A stretch of DNA of 6,802 nucleotides from Avoscillospira sp045589035 (lineage in GTDB: Bacteria; Bacillota; Clostridia; Oscillospirales; Oscillospiraceae), in NCBI GenBank assembly GCA_045589035.1, contig JAZNFJ010000031.1, forward strand, positions 1 to 6,802. Reading direction: 5' to 3'. This document shows, one piece after another, positions 4,644 through 6,802 of the stretch. The notes below the pieces were generated by a model that worked only from the letters and a program-made list of their open reading frames with translations, was not told the DNA's origin and did no database searches. The position numbers and the translations under genes are program-made. Position 1 is the stretch's first letter; each line of letters opens with the position of its first letter.

Positions 4644-6728
4644 ATGGATCAACTGTCACTATTCTACGGCCTGTCGTTTCTGACGGCTGCCCTGGCCTTT
4701 GCCTTCGCGGCTTACCTGTACTTATGGGTCAAGAAACAGCCGGTGGAGAACACCACCATCCGCGATGTGGCCAAACTCATCAAAGAGGGCGCCAACACCT
4801 TCATGCGCCGGGAGTACCGCATTCTGGCGAAATTCGCCTTGGTCGTGGCGGTCATCATCTTTGTGCTGATGCCCAGTCCTGTCTGGAAGGGCGATATCTG
4901 GGACAATGTGGCCATAGCTGTCGCCTATATCTTAGGCACGGCATTGTCTGCCGTGGCCGGTAAGATCGGCATTCTGGTGGCGACCCTCTCCAATGGCCGT
5001 GCAGCCGAAGGTGCCCAGAAGGGCATTAAGCCTGCTTTCCTCATCGGTTTCCGCGGCGGTGCGGTCATGGGCCTGCTGGTGGTGGGCTGCTCTCTGCTGG
5101 GTGTGGCTGCAGTGCTGTGGGTCACGGGAGATGCCTCCATTCTGCTGGGCTTCTCCTTCGGTGCCAGCTCTCTGGCTCTGTTTGCAAAGGCAGGCGGCGG
5201 CATCTTTACCAAAACTGCCGATGTGTCCGCCGACCTGACCGGCAAGGTGGAGCTGGGCATCGCGGAAGATGACCCCAGAAACCCGGCTGTTATCGCCGAC
5301 AATGTGGGCGATAATGTAGGCGATGTGGCCGGCATGGGTGCCGACCTGTTTGATTCCAATGTAGCAGCCATGGCCTCTGCCCTGGTCATTGCCCAGAGCC
5401 TTTCCGGCGGCAAGTTTGCCAATACTGCCATGGTATTCTGCTATGCCATTCTGGGTCTGCTGTCCTCGGTCATCGGTATCGCCACGGCTCGAATCGGCAA
5501 AAACGGCAGTCCCACAAGAGCATTAAATGCTTCTACTTATGTGACCACCGGTGTATTCCTGGTGCTGACCGCCCTTGCGACTTTGTTGTTTGAAAACTTC
5601 TCCTGGCGGATCTGGGGTGCTGCTTCCACCGGTCTGCTGGTGGGTGTCATCATCGGTATCACCACGGACTACTTCACCGATGATACCAAGCCCATCGTCA
5701 AAAAAGTTGCCCATGCATCCGCCTCCGGCCCTGCCTTTACGGTTCTGTCCGGTGTGGCATACGGCTTCGTATCCGCCTTGCCTGCCATGGTGGGTATCGC
5801 CATTTCTGCATTGGTGGCCTACCAGCTGTGCGCCCCCATGGGCGACGGCTATGCCATTTTCGGCATCTCCATGGCGGCAGTCGGCATGCTGTCCATTGTG
5901 GGTATGATCATTTCCAACGATGCCTACGGTCCCATCGTGGATAATGCCAGAGGTCTGGCGGAAATGGGCGGTCTGGGCGAAGAAACCATCCGCATTGCCG
6001 ATGAACTGGACAGCGCCGGCAATACGGTCAAGGCGGTCACCAAGGGCTTCTCCATCTCCGCTGCCGGTCTGACGGTCATCTCCCTGCTGGGTGCGTTCAT
6101 GGCAGAAGCCAACCATGCCCTTGCCGCTGCCGGCAAGGAATTGATCACCGGGTTCGATATCATGTCCCCCACGGTGTTCTTCGGTATTCTGGTGGGCGCG
6201 GCTATTCCCGCGGTGTTCTCGGCTATGCTCATTCTGGGTGTGGATAAGAATGCCCAGCGGATGGTGGAGGAGATCCACCGCCAGTTCCGCACCATTGTGG
6301 GTCTGAAAGAGGGCAAGGAGGGCGTGAAGCCCGACTATGACCGCTGCATCGACATTGCCACCACCGGCGCATTGAAGGAACTGATCCCTGCGGGTCTGAT
6401 GAGCATTCTCTCCACCGTTGCTGTGGGTCTCATTGGCGGACCCCAGGCCATTGGCGGTTTCCTGCTGGGCAATATCGTGTCCGGTCTGCTGCTGGCGCTG
6501 TTTATGTCCAATGCCGGCGGCCTGTGGGATAACTCCAAGAAGTATGTGGAGGCCGGTAACGAAGGCGGCAAGGGCAGCGAAGCCCATAAATCCGCCGTCA
6601 TCGGCGATACGGTGGGTGACCCCTTCAAGGACACGGCAGGTCCTTCCATTAACACCCAGATCACGGTGGTTTCGTTGGTTGCATCCCTCTGTTCGACGCT
6701 CTTTGTGGCGCTTTCTCTCTTTGGATAA
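4644..6728 (+). CDS. hppA: Membrane-bound ion-translocating pyrophosphatase
   Basis: The 694-residue, mostly hydrophobic protein is a membrane-integral pyrophosphatase: it hydrolyses Mg-PPi on the cytoplasmic face and pumps H+ or Na+ outward. About 16 membrane segments are expected in the family, and the first is visible at about residues 5-28. Catalytic signatures are DVSADLTGKVE (193-203, commonly DVGADLVGKVE), the Asp-rich EDDPRNPAVIADNVGDNVGD (208-227), DNSKK (629-633) and GDTVGDPFKDT (654-664). In GNTVKAVTKGF (459-469), K463 and T466 match the residues that mark potassium-independent members, where potassium-dependent ones have Ala. In the pump gate region, DLFD (234-237) replaces the usual DLFE. 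Together these suggest a K+-independent H+ pump, perhaps of a divergent subgroup, although databases may label it a K+-stimulated Na+ pump. The ATG at 4644 has AAGGTGAT (4633-4640) upstream. Expression is probably gated by the leader terminator. Confidence 0.95.
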   Translation: MDQLSLFYGLSFLTAALAFAFAAYLYLWVKKQPVENTTIRDVAKLIKEGANTFMRREYRILAKFALVVAVIIFVLMPSPVWKGDIWDNVAIAVAYILGTALSAVAGKIGILVATLSNGRAAEGAQKGIKPAFLIGFRGGAVMGLLVVGCSLLGVAAVLWVTGDASILLGFSFGASSLALFAKAGGGIFTKTADVSADLTGKVELGIAEDDPRNPAVIADNVGDNVGDVAGMGADLFDSNVAAMASALVIAQSLSGGKFANTAMVFCYAILGLLSSVIGIATARIGKNGSPTRALNASTYVTTGVFLVLTALATLLFENFSWRIWGAASTGLLVGVIIGITTDYFTDDTKPIVKKVAHASASGPAFTVLSGVAYGFVSALPAMVGIAISALVAYQLCAPMGDGYAIFGISMAAVGMLSIVGMIISNDAYGPIVDNARGLAEMGGLGEETIRIADELDSAGNTVKAVTKGFSISAAGLTVISLLGAFMAEANHALAAAGKELITGFDIMSPTVFFGILVGAAIPAVFSAMLILGVDKNAQRMVEEIHRQFRTIVGLKEGKEGVKPDYDRCIDIATTGALKELIPAGLMSILSTVAVGLIGGPQAIGGFLLGNIVSGLLLALFMSNAGGLWDNSKKYVEAGNEGGKGSEAHKSAVIGDTVGDPFKDTAGPSINTQITVVSLVASLCSTLFVALSLFG

Positions 6729-6744
6729 ATTCTTCTTATACCAA

Positions 6745-6802
6745 GCCCCCTCCGCCCCCTTTCGCGGGGGGGGGGTTTTTTTTTTTTTTTTTTCTTTTTT
6801 TT
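6745..6802 (+). terminator. Probable hppA terminator in homopolymer-rich sequence
   Basis: C-rich blocks at 6745-6759 face a run of ten Gs (6766-6775), followed by 18 Ts, a C and 8 more Ts up to the window edge. A G/C stem plus T-run is terminator-like and correctly placed about 20 bases after the stop codon. The exact homopolymer lengths look unreliable and may come from sequencing or assembly at a contig end. Confidence 0.5.

Noticed and set aside
5523..6587. Long antisense frame within hppA
   Set aside because: Low-complexity His/Gly/Gln-rich translation with no start signal, opposite a clearly conserved membrane pyrophosphatase.

Overview
The window looks like chromosomal DNA from a moderately GC-rich Firmicute, most likely an Oscillospiraceae/Ruminococcaceae-type gut clostridium. 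This rests on five tRNA genes that all carry CCA, AAGG/AGGTG-type ribosome binding sites, compact genes separated by strong intrinsic terminators, sigma-A-like promoters, and the flavour of the TypA and membrane pyrophosphatase proteins. The family-level placement is an inference from sequence alone.

Layout. Bases 1-166 hold no gene, only GC-rich stem-loops and a second copy of the 3' tail of tRNA-Lys. Bases 167-655 are a leftward tRNA operon, in transcription order Gly(UCC), Arg(UCU), His(GUG), Gln(UUG), Lys(UUU), with a near-consensus extended -10 promoter at 695-723. A divergent promoter at 754-782 drives a rightward gene (816-1871) for a short, apparently degenerate member of the PaaK/CapK adenylate-forming family. 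That gene converges on a small leftward Cys4 protein gene (1899-2099), and the two share a bidirectional terminator. The small gene is divergent from a 68-residue Cro/CI-type helix-turn-helix gene (2206-2412), and the region between them carries two inverted repeats that could be operators.

Next come typA/bipA (2557-4374), a ribosome-associated translational GTPase with two candidate promoters, one of which overlaps the preceding terminator, and then a proton- or sodium-pumping membrane pyrophosphatase gene, hppA (4644-6728). hppA has a strong promoter at 4455-4483. Its roughly 150-nt leader contains two stem-loops and a complete intrinsic terminator before the start codon, which is the layout of a riboswitch or other attenuator. 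The window ends in a G-run and T-run after hppA.

The genes do not form one pathway. Translation is the common theme of the tRNA operon and typA, hppA recovers energy from the pyrophosphate released by biosynthesis, and the two small genes look like a self-contained regulatory pair. No CRISPR array, transposase, phage gene or rRNA is visible. The observations most worth checking are the hppA leader, the pyrophosphatase subtype, the degenerate PaaK-like protein and the Cys4/HTH pair.
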